A stretch of DNA of 64,000 nt, from assembly GCF_002914525.1 (NCBI RefSeq), contig NZ_LODW01000070.1, forward strand, positions 186,001 through 250,000. The letters are read 5' to 3'. The position numbers and the translations under genes were made by a program. The DNA is from Rhizobium hidalgonense (GTDB lineage: Bacteria > Pseudomonadota > Alphaproteobacteria > Rhizobiales > Rhizobiaceae). Under the pieces are notes generated by a model. It saw only the letters and a list, made by a program, of their open reading frames with translations, had not been told where the DNA came from and made no database searches. Shown piece after piece: positions 1 to 9,671 of this stretch (the stretch's first letter is position 1; each line of letters begins with the position of its first letter).

Positions 1-539
1 TTGACGAGTGCCTGCTTGACGAACCAGGAGACCATGCCCGGATTGGCGCCGCAGGTGGAAACGGCAGTAGCGCCGCCTGGGTTCTTCGCCTTTTCCTTGC
101 GCACGGTTTCGCGCAGCGCATAGTTGGTGCGGTCGGCATTGCTCATGCCTTTGTCGAAATAGAAGCCGAGCCAGGGTTCGACGACGGTGTCGACGTAGAG
201 TACGTCATGCTTGCGGCAGAGCTTGATAATGTCGAGCGAGGAGGTGTCGACCGAGAGGTTGACGCAGAAGCCCTGGCCCTCGCCTTCCGTCAGCAGCGGC
301 TTCAGCAGTTCCTTGTAATTTTCCTTGGTGACATATTCCTTGATGTGGCGAACGCCGTGCTTCTTCAGGATCTCCATGTCGGAGGGCTCTTCACGCGGGT
401 CGATGACGACCATCCGGCTCTTGTCGAATTTGAAATGGCGCTCGATCAGGGGCAGGGTGCCGCGGCCGATGGAGCCAAAGCCGATCATCACGATCGGACC
501 GGTGATTTCGGCATATACCGGATAGTTCTGTTCCGTCAT
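1..539 (-). CDS. hss: Homospermidine synthase, N-terminal part (runs off the window edge)
   Basis: Translating the minus strand from the ATG at 539 gives about 179 open codons to the window edge. The start is preceded by an AGGAG ribosome site. The protein opens MTEQNYPVYAEITGPIVMIG, followed by a Rossmann dinucleotide motif (GFGSIGRG, about residues 19-26), and later contains VDTVVEPWLGFYFD, typical of homospermidine synthase. The family makes sym-homospermidine from two putrescines, or from putrescine and spermidine, using NAD+; homospermidine is a major polyamine in rhizobia. The C-terminal part lies outside the window. The gene stands apart from the pabBC operon, separated by about 190 bases. 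Confidence 0.9.
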   Translation of the reverse strand, partial: MTEQNYPVYAEITGPIVMIGFGSIGRGTLPLIERHFKFDKSRMVVIDPREEPSDMEILKKHGVRHIKEYVTKENYKELLKPLLTEGEGQGFCVNLSVDTSSLDIIKLCRKHDVLYVDTVVEPWLGFYFDKGMSNADRTNYALRETVRKEKAKNPGGATAVSTCGANPGMVSWFVKQALV

Positions 540-726
540 TCTTTTCTCCTGTGGAAGAGGACGAAGGCGTAGAGCCCGAAGAATTCTTTTGAAATTGCCG
601 CAGAAATTGCGAGGTGACCGGCTCTAACCACAAATCGGCGTCACAATAAAGAGTGTTGAGGGGGAAAGCTCAAATATCGGGCGGGCGAGATGGCGGCGAG
701 AATCTGCCCGGCCTGCTGCAAAAATT

Positions 727-1011
727 TCAGCGCTTCAGGATTTCCAGTCCTTCTACCGTCGTCGTCACGGCAAGCTCGGTGATGTGGTAAGCGGCGACGC
801 CGTGGGTGGTGAAGGGATCGGCGGCGACATAGGCCTCGATGGTGGTGCGGTCGCCGATCGCGAAGATCGCGCCGCCGGTGCGCGGCACCTTGCGGCCGGA
901 GGCGAGGAACCAGCCCTTGGCATAACCTTCATTCACCCAGGCCATGTGCGGCTCCATGTGCCGGTCGGCTTCGTCATTGGATTTGAGATAGGTGAGGGAG
1001 AGGATGAACAT
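727..1011 (-). CDS. YciI-family (YCII-domain) small protein
   Basis: A 94-residue protein of the YCII ferredoxin-like alpha/beta fold. The family's pattern is visible: a hydrophobic first strand (MFILSLTYLKS), an MEPHMAW helix with a conserved His, and ADPFTTHGV near residue 65. Some YciI proteins have weak hydrolase or perhydrolase-like activity, but no substrate can be named here. The gene begins two bases after the pabC stop and is probably the last gene of the pabB-pabC-YciI operon. A folate-related role is only suggested by that linkage. Confidence 0.8.
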   Translation of the reverse strand: MFILSLTYLKSNDEADRHMEPHMAWVNEGYAKGWFLASGRKVPRTGGAIFAIGDRTTIEAYVAADPFTTHGVAAYHITELAVTTTVEGLEILKR

Positions 1012-1013
1012 GC

Positions 1014-1643
1014 TCAGTTCCTGATAAGGTTGGCGCGGATTAGGCCGCGCAGCGAGTTGCCGATATACAGCGCGCCGGCATCGAGATCGGCAAGCGTCAG
1101 CCGGCTGACGCGGGCCTTGCGCGCGCAGATGAGCTCGGTGCGCAGCACGCCGGCAAGCAGGCCGCAGGAGATCGGCGGAGTGCGCAGAATGCCGGTTCCG
1201 TCATCCAGGAAGATGGAGGTGATTGTGCCCTCGCAGACCTCGCCGCGCTCGTTCAACAGGATAACTTCATCGGCTTGCGCCGAGGAATATTCGGCGCGTG
1301 CGGCCTCGTAGACGGCGCGGCGCGTGGTTTTGACGCGCAGCAGCTTATCGGCGGAATCAAGGCGGGTCTCGGCGATGCGCACGGTCCAGGTGGCATCGGG
1401 CGCCAGAGGCGCGAAGGCGGCGCTCGTCACCTCGATGCGGCCTTGGGCGTCGAAGGTCAGGCGGATCCGCAGCGGGCCGCGAGCGCCCGCAACGGCTTCG
1501 TCCAGTCTCGCCACGGCGTCGATCGGCTGCGGGAAGCCGAGACGGCGGGCGGAGCGGGAAAGCCGGGCGAGATGCAGACGCAGGCGGATAAAACCTTCGC
1601 CGGGTTGCCAGCGCAGCGTCTCGATCAGCGAAAAATCGATCAT
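1014..1643 (-). CDS. pabC: Aminotransferase class IV, aminodeoxychorismate lyase-like
   Basis: About 209 residues of the PLP-dependent fold-type IV family (aminodeoxychorismate lyase / branched-chain aminotransferase). The start chosen is the ATG at 1643, which overlaps the pabB stop as ATGA; the open frame reaches farther upstream, but only inside pabB. Family features include an RxxRxxxxxLR-like N-terminal stretch, LLRVKTTRRAVYEAA, which carries the expected PLP lysine, and VCEGTITSIFLDD, the E-G-T-I-T-N-like motif. Coupling to pabB supports a role in releasing p-aminobenzoate and pyruvate from aminodeoxychorismate. Confidence 0.85.
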   Translation of the reverse strand: MIDFSLIETLRWQPGEGFIRLRLHLARLSRSARRLGFPQPIDAVARLDEAVAGARGPLRIRLTFDAQGRIEVTSAAFAPLAPDATWTVRIAETRLDSADKLLRVKTTRRAVYEAARAEYSSAQADEVILLNERGEVCEGTITSIFLDDGTGILRTPPISCGLLAGVLRTELICARKARVSRLTLADLDAGALYIGNSLRGLIRANLIRN

Positions 1644-2794
1644 CGTGCGATCCATTGCTCGCCGACGGCGAAGCGGGCCTTGAGCAGGCATTCCTCATAT
1701 TCGGCCTCGGCGGTGGAATCGAAGACGATGCCGCCGCCGACATTGAAGATTGCCCGGCCGCCGTCAAAAAGCGTGATGGTGCGGATGGCGACGGAAAAGC
1801 GCATGGCGCCGGTCGGCGAGATCATGCCGATTGCGCCGCAATAGGCGTCGCGCGGGACATCCTCGAGCGCGTGGAGGATTTCCATTGCCCTGATCTTCGG
1901 CGCGCCGGTGATCGAGCCGCAAGGAAAGAGGGCGGCAAAGATGTCGCGGATCGCAAGGCCCGGGCGCAGTCGGGCCTGCACGTGGCTCACCATCTGGTGG
2001 ACGGTCGGATAGGTCTCGATGTCGAAGAGTTTCGGGACGTCGAGCGTGCCGACCTCGGTGATCCGGGAGATGTCGTTGCGCAGCAGATCCACGATCATGC
2101 GGTTTTCGGCCTGCGTTTTGATATCGCTGCGCATGGCCTCGACGATTTCGGCGTCCTCGGCCGGCGTAGCGCCGCGTTTTGCCGTGCCCTTCATCGGATG
2201 GGTCTCGATCCAGCCCTCTTCATCGGTGCGGAAGAAGAGTTCGGGTGACCGCGATAGGATGATCGGGCCGCCGAGATCGACAAGTGCGCCGTATTTGACC
2301 GGCTGGCGTTCGATCAGCGACCAGAAAGCCGTAAGCGGATCGCCGTTCCAGCTGGCCTCGACTGGCATGGTGAGGTTGGCCTGATAGGCGTCTCCGAGCC
2401 GCAGATGATTGTGAAGACGGTCGAAGCGCTCTTTATATATGGGGAAATCCCAGGCGGCTTTGGGAGCTGTGAGGAATTCCTCGTTTTCGAGGCGCTGTTT
2501 TGGCTGGGCGAGCGGGTGTGTGTCCGGCTGCGGCGCGTCGAAGATGCCGAAACAGAGCAGCGGCGTTTCGCGGTTTTCGTTAGCGAAGGCCGCGAGTTTT
2601 TCCTCGAAGAGATATCCGGCCTCGTAGGCCATATAGCCGGCGAGCCATTTGCCCTCGGCCTGGGCCTGTTCCATTCTGATAAGGCCGGCGAAGAATTCGG
2701 CGCGCGTCCGCGCGATGATGATCTCAGCCGGCTCGGCGAAAAACATCACCTGGCCTGATGTGTCGTCGCGGAAGAGGATACAGGGATCAGACAT
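1640..2794 (-). CDS. pabB: Aminodeoxychorismate synthase component I
   Basis: 384 residues of the chorismate-binding family (PabB, TrpE, MenF). It lacks a fused glutaminase domain, so it must take ammonia from a separate PabA/TrpG subunit, which is not in this window. The diagnostic PabB signature PMKGT is present at residues 200-204. Its Lys202 corresponds to the lysine that distinguishes aminodeoxychorismate synthase from anthranilate synthase (PIAGT). The C-terminal motifs CGSITGAPKIRAMEI and YCGAIGMI are intact. It makes 4-amino-4-deoxychorismate for folate and is translationally coupled to pabC. Confidence 0.93.
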   Translation of the reverse strand: MSDPCILFRDDTSGQVMFFAEPAEIIIARTRAEFFAGLIRMEQAQAEGKWLAGYMAYEAGYLFEEKLAAFANENRETPLLCFGIFDAPQPDTHPLAQPKQRLENEEFLTAPKAAWDFPIYKERFDRLHNHLRLGDAYQANLTMPVEASWNGDPLTAFWSLIERQPVKYGALVDLGGPIILSRSPELFFRTDEEGWIETHPMKGTAKRGATPAEDAEIVEAMRSDIKTQAENRMIVDLLRNDISRITEVGTLDVPKLFDIETYPTVHQMVSHVQARLRPGLAIRDIFAALFPCGSITGAPKIRAMEILHALEDVPRDAYCGAIGMISPTGAMRFSVAIRTITLFDGGRAIFNVGGGIVFDSTAEAEYEECLLKARFAVGEQWIAR

Positions 2795-3192
2795 GGTTGC
2801 GCCGCATCTTGCTTGGTTATCCGACGCTGGCGACGGCTTTGTTCTCTGCGATGCCGGACGACGTGAAGTTCGTGGTTTCGCGGCGGTTGGCCGAGACCGT
2901 AGTAATACCCACCTCCCTCATTCCTGTCCTAGGGCTTGACCCGAGGGATGTCACAGGAATCCAGCCACGGCGCGTCTGCGCCGTGAATGACTTATTTACG
3001 ATAGGCCCAGAGCCTCCCGTGCCTAAGGACTTGGGCGCGCTGGATTCCTGTGACATCCCTCGGGCAAGGCCCTGAGGCCACAGGAATGAGGGAGAGGGAG
3101 CTGCCGTCATGATTCCTCTTGGACGTTGCAGAATGCTGCTGGCGGATCAACAGCCCACCATGAGATTCGCTCTTTCTGGCCTCAATCGAGAC
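2795..3192. other. Gene-free interval between pabB and pepF
   Basis: About 400 bases without a convincing gene. The short open frames are dictated by the palindromic element at 2912-3094. The promoter of pabB should lie in the left ~110 bases; no clear -35/-10 pair was identified. The right ~100 bases beyond the palindrome lead into the pepF stop codon and show no recognisable feature. Confidence 0.6.
2912..3094. repeat. Long intergenic palindromic element
   Basis: Two arms of about 55 bases (2912-2965 and 3039-3094) are near-perfect inverted copies. Each carries CTCATTCCTGT at its outer end and TCACAGGAATCCAGC, or its complement, at its inner end. Between them is a second perfect stem, CACGGCGC (2966-2973) with GCGCCGTG (2978-2985). 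Transcribed RNA would fold into a long hairpin with a small inner hairpin. The architecture resembles the palindromic repeat families scattered between genes in Rhizobiales; assignment to a named family would need a genome-wide search. Confidence 0.8.
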
Positions 3193-5046
3193 TTACGTCC
3201 TATCTAACGCTTCCAACTCATCAATCAGCCCTTCGATCATCGACAGGCCCTGGCTCCAGAACGACGGATTGGTGGCGTCGAGGCCGAAAGGTTTCAAAAG
3301 CTCCGAGTGATGCTTGGTGCCGCCGGCCTTCAGCAGTTCGAAATACTTTTCCTGGAAGCCCGTTTCGGCCTTCTGGTAGACGGCATAGAGCGAATTCACC
3401 AGGCAATCGCCGAAAGCATAGGCGTAGACATAAAAGGGCGAGTGGATGAAGTGGGGGATATAGGCCCAATAGGTCTCGTAGCCTTCAGAAATGTTGATCG
3501 CCGGCCCGAGGCTTTCCGACTGGACCGAGAGCCAGAGCTCGCCGATGTCGTCGGCGGTGAGTTCGCCTGCTTTGCGGGCGGTGTGGAGCTTACGCTCGAA
3601 TTCGTAGAAGGCGATCTGGCGGACGACCGTGTTGATCATGTCCTCGACCTTCTGGGCGAGCATCGCCTTGCGCTCGCGTTTGTCGCTGGTCTTTTCCAGC
3701 AGGGCGCGGAAGGTCAGCATCTCGCCGAAGACGGAAGCGGTTTCGGCAAGCGTCAGCGGCGTCTGGCACATCAGCGCCCCTTGCGCGCCGGCGAGAACCT
3801 GGTGCACGCCGTGCCCGAGTTCATGGGCAAGCGTCATCACGTCGCGCGGCTTGCCCATATAATTGACGAGCACATAGGGGTGGGCAGACGGAACCGTCGG
3901 ATGGGCGAAGGCGCCGGGCGCCTTGCCGGGGCGGACCGGGGCATCGATCCATTGTTCGTCGAAGAAGCGCCTTGCGATATCCGCCATCTCGGGGGCGAAA
4001 TTGCCGTAGGCCGAAAGCACCGTATCCTTGGCCTCAGGCCAGGAGATGACCGCACTGGAGGTTTCCGGCAGGGGCGCGTTGCGGTCCCAGAAATTCATCT
4101 GCTCCATGCCGAGCCATTTCGCTTTCATCTTGTAATAGCGATGCGAAAGGCGGGGATAGGCTTCACGGACGGCTGCGGCGAGCGCATCGACGACCTCGCG
4201 CTCGACACGGTTAGCCAGATGCCTGGAGTCGGAGATGTCCTCGAAGCCGCGCCAGCGGTCGGAAATATCCTTGTCCTTGGCGAGCGTATTGGTGATCAGG
4301 GTGAAGATGCGGATATTCGCCTTGAAGGTTTCGGCAAGCGCCATGGCGGCCTTGCGGCGCACCTCGGGATCTTTCTCCTGCAGCATGTTCAGCGCCACTT
4401 CGAGCGGCACTTTTTGGCCGTCGATTTCATAGCGCAGTTCCGCCATGGTTTCGTCGAAGAGGCGATTGAAGGCGGCGGCCGATGTCATCGACTTTTCGAG
4501 GAAGAGCTGTTCCAGCCGATCGTCGAGCTGGTAGGGTTTGTCTTTCCGGAGGTCGACCAGCCAGGGGCGATAGTGGCCGGCGGCGGGGTCATGGATCATG
4601 CTGGCATCGATCACCGCGTCGTCGATGCGGTTGAGTTCGAGCGCGAAGAACAGCAGGTGCCCGGAAAATTCGGTGATCTTGGTCTGCACGTCGCCGTAGA
4701 GCTTACCGTTTGCCGGGTCGGTGGTGTCGGAGAAATAGGTGAGGCCGGCGAAGGAGCCGAGGCGGCCCATGATATCGTCCAGCGCCTCATATTCCTTCAG
4801 CGCCGCGCCGATGCCTTCGGCCCCGGACTTGGTTGCCGCCTCGGCGAGTTTGCCCTTCCACTTTTCTTCAAAGGCGATTGCGGCTTTGCCGGCCTTTTCC
4901 ATGTCGGCAACGAAGGCGGTCGAGGTGGCGGAGGGATAAAGATCCTGCAGCTTCCAGACCGGCAGAGCGCCGAGCGCGGGATCGGCGGCCCCACCCGGCG
5001 CTGCTGCCGACAAGAGAAGGCGGGCGTGCGGGAGCTTGATTTTCAT
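3193..5046 (-). CDS. pepF: M3-family oligoendopeptidase F
   Basis: 617 residues, the usual length for a PepF-type zinc metallopeptidase (thimet oligopeptidase clan). The active-site motif HELGH is at residues 408-412, within MTLAHELGHGVHQ, so His408, His412 and Glu409 are present; the third ligand should come from the ETASVFGEM segment downstream. There is no convincing signal peptide, so a cytoplasmic role in oligopeptide turnover is expected. The start at 5046 gives MKIKLPHARL. It is transcribed divergently from the sigma-54 response regulator gene, with about 206 bases between them. Confidence 0.95.
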   Translation of the reverse strand: MKIKLPHARLLLSAAAPGGAADPALGALPVWKLQDLYPSATSTAFVADMEKAGKAAIAFEEKWKGKLAEAATKSGAEGIGAALKEYEALDDIMGRLGSFAGLTYFSDTTDPANGKLYGDVQTKITEFSGHLLFFALELNRIDDAVIDASMIHDPAAGHYRPWLVDLRKDKPYQLDDRLEQLFLEKSMTSAAAFNRLFDETMAELRYEIDGQKVPLEVALNMLQEKDPEVRRKAAMALAETFKANIRIFTLITNTLAKDKDISDRWRGFEDISDSRHLANRVEREVVDALAAAVREAYPRLSHRYYKMKAKWLGMEQMNFWDRNAPLPETSSAVISWPEAKDTVLSAYGNFAPEMADIARRFFDEQWIDAPVRPGKAPGAFAHPTVPSAHPYVLVNYMGKPRDVMTLAHELGHGVHQVLAGAQGALMCQTPLTLAETASVFGEMLTFRALLEKTSDKRERKAMLAQKVEDMINTVVRQIAFYEFERKLHTARKAGELTADDIGELWLSVQSESLGPAINISEGYETYWAYIPHFIHSPFYVYAYAFGDCLVNSLYAVYQKAETGFQEKYFELLKAGGTKHHSELLKPFGLDATNPSFWSQGLSMIEGLIDELEALDRT

Positions 5047-5112
5047 GGGCGCAATTCCTCTCCACTTTCATAACAGTCTGTTTGAATAAGCGTGAGAAGG
5101 CCGCGTATCAAG

Positions 5113-5135
5113 GGCCTTTCGGCGCATGAAAGGCC
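5113..5135. promoter_or_regulatory. Inverted repeat in the pepF / response-regulator divergent region
   Basis: GGCCTTTC (5113-5120) and GAAAGGCC (5128-5135) form a perfect 8-base inverted repeat with a 7-base spacer. It sits about 70 bases upstream of the pepF start and about 120 bases upstream of the response-regulator start. It could be an operator or an RNA hairpin; no known regulator is recognised. Confidence 0.35.
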
Positions 5136-5252
5136 TCGCTTCCGCACGAAAATGACCCGTTCCGATCGTTAAAATGCAATTATTTCTCAAAACTGGATGT
5201 TCAAGCCTTTCTGCCAGAGTGGCTTCATGGTTTCGCATGAAGTGGAGCGACA

Positions 5253-6797
<1,545 letters not shown>

Positions 6798-6975
6798 GGG
6801 CTTTTTGTTAAGACTAAGGCAACCACGATTTGTTACTGATCATAAACCACTTGTTAGTGGCTCGTTCACTATGTAAAGAAAAGGTTGATCATGTGTGGCA
6901 TTTTTGCCATCGTGTGACCGCATTTGACAGTCATCTGAGACAGTACGGGACATTGTCTGTCTGACGGGGATCGAG

Positions 6976-8817
6976 TTGCCGAATCTGAATGAGAATTCCA
7001 AGCCTTCGCGCTTGAGCTGGCGCTTGTTGTGCGCCGACATCTGCGGAAAGGCAGTAAGGACGGTAGCAGCCGCCCTTCTTGCGCTCGCGGTTTCCTCACC
7101 GGTATTCGTCAGTACGCCTTCTGAGGCAGCGGGTGACACCCGTAGCCTCAAGCTCTATTTCATCCATACCGGCGAAAAAGCAGTCATCACCTACAAGCGC
7201 AACGGCAAGTTCGACCCGAAGGGTCTGGAGCAGCTGAACCGCTTCCTGCGCGACTGGCGCAAGAACCAGCCGACGAAGATGGACCCGCGCCTTTTCGACC
7301 TGATCTGGGAAGTTTATCGCCAGAGCGGTTCCAGGGATTATATCAACGTCGTCTGCGGTTTCCGTTCGCCGGGTACAAACGAGATGCTGCGTGGTCGCTC
7401 GCGCAATTCGGGTGTCGCCGAAAAGAGCCAGCACATGCTCGGCAAGGCGATGGACTTCTTCATTCCGGACGTTAAGCTTGCGACATTGCGCGGGATCGGC
7501 ATGAAGATGCAGGTCGGCGGCGTCGGCTTCTATCCGAAATCGGGCTCGCCCTTTGTGCACATGGATGTTGGCGGCGTGCGCGCCTGGCCGCGCATGAGCC
7601 GCGACGAGCTTGTCCGGCTCTTCCCGAACGGCAACACCATCCATATTCCGGCCGACGGCAAGCCGCTGCCGGGTTATCAGCAAGCGATGGCTGACTACAA
7701 GCGCCGAGTCAGCGGTACGCAGATCGAAATCGCCAGCGCTTCCGAATCGGCGCCGAAGCATAAGACGCTGTTCGAAGCACTCTTTGGCGGCGGGGCTGAC
7801 GAGCAGGAAGACGAGAACGACGATTCGACGCCTGTCGCCGTCGCCAAGGCGACGCCGCCGAAGGCCGAGCCCGCGCCTGCCGAGCCGCAGCAGACCGAAG
7901 TCGCCGATCTGAACGCACCGGTGCCGCAGGTTCGCCCGGCCTTCAGCAACCAGCCGGCCGGCAGCGACGTGGCGAGCGCGCTCGTCGCACCGTCTTCGGG
8001 TAATGCCGCCCAGCAGGCCCTTGCCGCAGCGCTTCCGGCCGATCAGGCCCAGCCGCAGCAATTCGCCGATCTCAGCGCCTACAGCATCCCGGTTCCCTCG
8101 CTTCTTGGCCAGCGCCGCGCGCCCGGCGACGCTGAGGTCGCATCCACCGATCCTGCCATGCTGACCGGAATGCCGGTTCCGACCCCGGTCGAACGCCCCG
8201 CCGTTGCCGAGAACCTTCTGGCTGCGGCCAATGCCGATCCGGAAGCAGAGGCCGACGAGGCGGATCAGGACGGCGGACTGTCTCCTGCCGTCGCCGATGC
8301 GCTCGACCAGCAGAACAAGGGTGGGGAAAACCAGGTTGCCGCGCAGGCGCCTGAGATGACGGTCGAGCAGGCAATCAACGCCGCGATGACGCAGAAGGCG
8401 CCCGCCGCAAAGCCGCCGCTCGAGCTCGCAGCCTTGGCGCCGATGACAAAATCGGCAAGCTTCGGCGACGGCTTTGATGAACCGGCCGCCGAAAACGCCG
8501 TGTCGCAGGCTCTGCCCACCAAGGGCGGCCGCCCGACACACAAGGAAGCCGCCGCGGCGGACGCCAGCCGCGCGACTGTTCGCACCGAGCCGAAGCTGAC
8601 GCAGAAGATGATTTCGCAGTGGGCGCTGACCAATGCCCGTCTGGAAATGGCCTCCAAGCAGGTGAAGGCGCCACGCTTCGTCAGCCGGACGATGCGCGCC
8701 CAGCCGACCGCCGTGTATGCCGAGGGCTTCAACGTCAAGACCGCTTCGGTCGACCCGGCCCGCTTCAGCGGCACGGCTGTGAACTTCATGGAAGTGCGCA
8801 AGTTCAACACGAACTGA
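6976..8817 (+). CDS. Secreted DUF882 (YcbK-like, peptidase M15 fold) protein with long Ala/Pro-rich tail
   Basis: 613 residues from a TTG start. Residues ~25-52 look like a signal peptide ending in SEA-AG. A DUF882 domain follows (~55-210). It carries the M15-type metal-ligand pattern: His153 and Asp160 (SQHMLGKAMD) and His195 (SPFVHMDVGG). This fold occurs in D,D- or L,D-peptidases, suggesting cell-wall modification in the periplasm. Residues ~260-540 are low-complexity, rich in Ala, Pro, Glu and Gln, and probably disordered. The TTG start lies about 180 bases after the response regulator gene; a later start would cut the signal peptide. Confidence 0.8.
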   Translation: MPNLNENSKPSRLSWRLLCADICGKAVRTVAAALLALAVSSPVFVSTPSEAAGDTRSLKLYFIHTGEKAVITYKRNGKFDPKGLEQLNRFLRDWRKNQPTKMDPRLFDLIWEVYRQSGSRDYINVVCGFRSPGTNEMLRGRSRNSGVAEKSQHMLGKAMDFFIPDVKLATLRGIGMKMQVGGVGFYPKSGSPFVHMDVGGVRAWPRMSRDELVRLFPNGNTIHIPADGKPLPGYQQAMADYKRRVSGTQIEIASASESAPKHKTLFEALFGGGADEQEDENDDSTPVAVAKATPPKAEPAPAEPQQTEVADLNAPVPQVRPAFSNQPAGSDVASALVAPSSGNAAQQALAAALPADQAQPQQFADLSAYSIPVPSLLGQRRAPGDAEVASTDPAMLTGMPVPTPVERPAVAENLLAAANADPEAEADEADQDGGLSPAVADALDQQNKGGENQVAAQAPEMTVEQAINAAMTQKAPAAKPPLELAALAPMTKSASFGDGFDEPAAENAVSQALPTKGGRPTHKEAAAADASRATVRTEPKLTQKMISQWALTNARLEMASKQVKAPRFVSRTMRAQPTAVYAEGFNVKTASVDPARFSGTAVNFMEVRKFNTN

Positions 8818-8838
8818 GCCGGCCGATACCTGAACATC

Positions 8839-8874
8839 AAAACCGTCGGAGCGATCCGGCGGTTTTTCTTTTTG
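8839..8874 (+). terminator. Rho-independent terminator after the DUF882 gene
   Basis: The stem AAACCGTCGG / CCGGCGGTTT (8840-8863, with one mismatch) is followed by a T-rich run (TTTTTCTTTTT), just after the stop of the DUF882 gene on the same strand. Confidence 0.8.
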
Positions 8875-8921
8875 GCTGCTCCGACCGGCGGGGCGGTCGT
8901 TATGGCTTGTGTAGTCTACCC

Positions 8922-8956
8922 AAAAGATAAGCCGCCGGGTGGTCCGGCGGCTTATC
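8922..8956 (-). terminator. Terminator for the DUF2312 gene
   Basis: A perfect 13-base stem (GATAAGCCGCCGG at 8926-8938, CCGGCGGCTTATC at 8944-8956) with a 5-base loop. On the minus strand it is followed by TTTT, fitting the end of the minus-strand gene at 8980-9243. Confidence 0.8.
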
Positions 8957-8979
8957 GGCATATCAGCAATGAGGGGCGA

Positions 8980-9243
8980 TCAGCCTTCCGGCGGCGACTC
9001 GATCATGCCGAGTGCGTGCAGGTAAGTGTCGAGGATGGCTTCCTCTTCCATGCGCTCCTGCTCGTCCTTCTTGCGCAGCGCCACGACCTTCTTCAGGATC
9101 TTGGTATCGAAGCCCATTCCCTTGGCTTCGCCATAGACGTCCTTGATGTCGTCGGCGATGGTCTTCTTTTCTTCTTCCAGCCGTTCAATGCGCTCGATGA
9201 AAGCGCGGAGCTGGTCGCGGGCGACGCCATGAGCATCAGACAT
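8980..9243 (-). CDS. DUF2312 (GapR-like) small protein
   Basis: 87 residues from the ATG at 9243, which has an AGGAGAACACG ribosome site; the open frame extends farther upstream without support. The sequence (MSDAHGVARDQLRAFIERIE, then a KGMGFDTKILKKVVALRKKD core) is that of the DUF2312 family. The founding studied member is Caulobacter GapR, a small dimeric coiled-coil protein that binds AT-rich, overtwisted DNA ahead of replication and transcription. A GapR-like nucleoid role is a family inference. The gene is monocistronic with its own terminator. Confidence 0.85.
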   Translation of the reverse strand: MSDAHGVARDQLRAFIERIERLEEEKKTIADDIKDVYGEAKGMGFDTKILKKVVALRKKDEQERMEEEAILDTYLHALGMIESPPEG

Positions 9244-9333
9244 CGTGTTCTCCTGGTTGGGGATGATCAATTTTGAAGGCACGTGACTGCCGCGAAGCGG
9301 CGTCACGGTCAAGGCTGTTGTCGGCCGCCCGAG

Positions 9334-9639
9334 CTATTTGTGTGGGTTGTGCAGTTCAAAAGCAGCCTTTTGCACAGGCGAGGCCTCGTTTTGGTGGAGT
9401 TTCTTCCAGTCTTCATAAGGCATGCCATAGACCATCTCGCGCGATTCGTCCCTGGTAACCGGGACTCCTTCGGCCTCGGCGGCTTCGCGGTACCAGTTCG
9501 ACAGGCAGTTGCGGCAAAAGCCGGCCAGATTCATCAGGTCGATGTTCTGCACTTCACTGCGTTCACGAAGATGCGCGACAAGGCGGCGGAAGGCGGCTGC
9601 CTCGAATTCGGTCTGCTGTTCTTTGCTGAGCGCGGTCAT
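9334..9639 (-). CDS. DUF1244 family protein
   Basis: 101 residues from the ATG at 9639, preceded by GAAAGGAAG; an ATG five codons upstream is less well placed. The cysteine-containing stretch GFCRNCLSNWYREAAE (residues ~46-61) and the YGMPYEDWK motif are typical of DUF1244, a family common in alpha- and gammaproteobacteria. Its function has not been established. CxxC could bind a metal or be redox active. It lies between the DUF2312 gene and the N-formylglutamate amidohydrolase gene, all on the minus strand. Confidence 0.8.
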   Translation of the reverse strand: MTALSKEQQTEFEAAAFRRLVAHLRERSEVQNIDLMNLAGFCRNCLSNWYREAAEAEGVPVTRDESREMVYGMPYEDWKKLHQNEASPVQKAAFELHNPHK

Positions 9640-9671
9640 CTCGCTTCCTTTCATTCAACAGGGTCCATCCC

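Noticed and set aside
3307..5073. A 588-codon plus-strand frame opposite pepF
   Set aside because: It mirrors the pepF coding strand, is rich in Arg/Gly/His as antisense frames are in GC-rich genomes, and has no family features; pepF is clearly the real gene.
6895..6915. Sigma-54 promoter (TGGCATTTTTGCC) before the DUF882 gene
   Set aside because: The GG-to-GC spacing is 9 bases rather than the required 12, so it does not meet the -24/-12 rule.
7096..8961. A 621-codon minus-strand frame opposite the DUF882 gene
   Set aside because: Antisense shadow of a GC-rich, Ala/Pro-rich gene; composition is dominated by Arg/Gly/His and no domain is recognisable.
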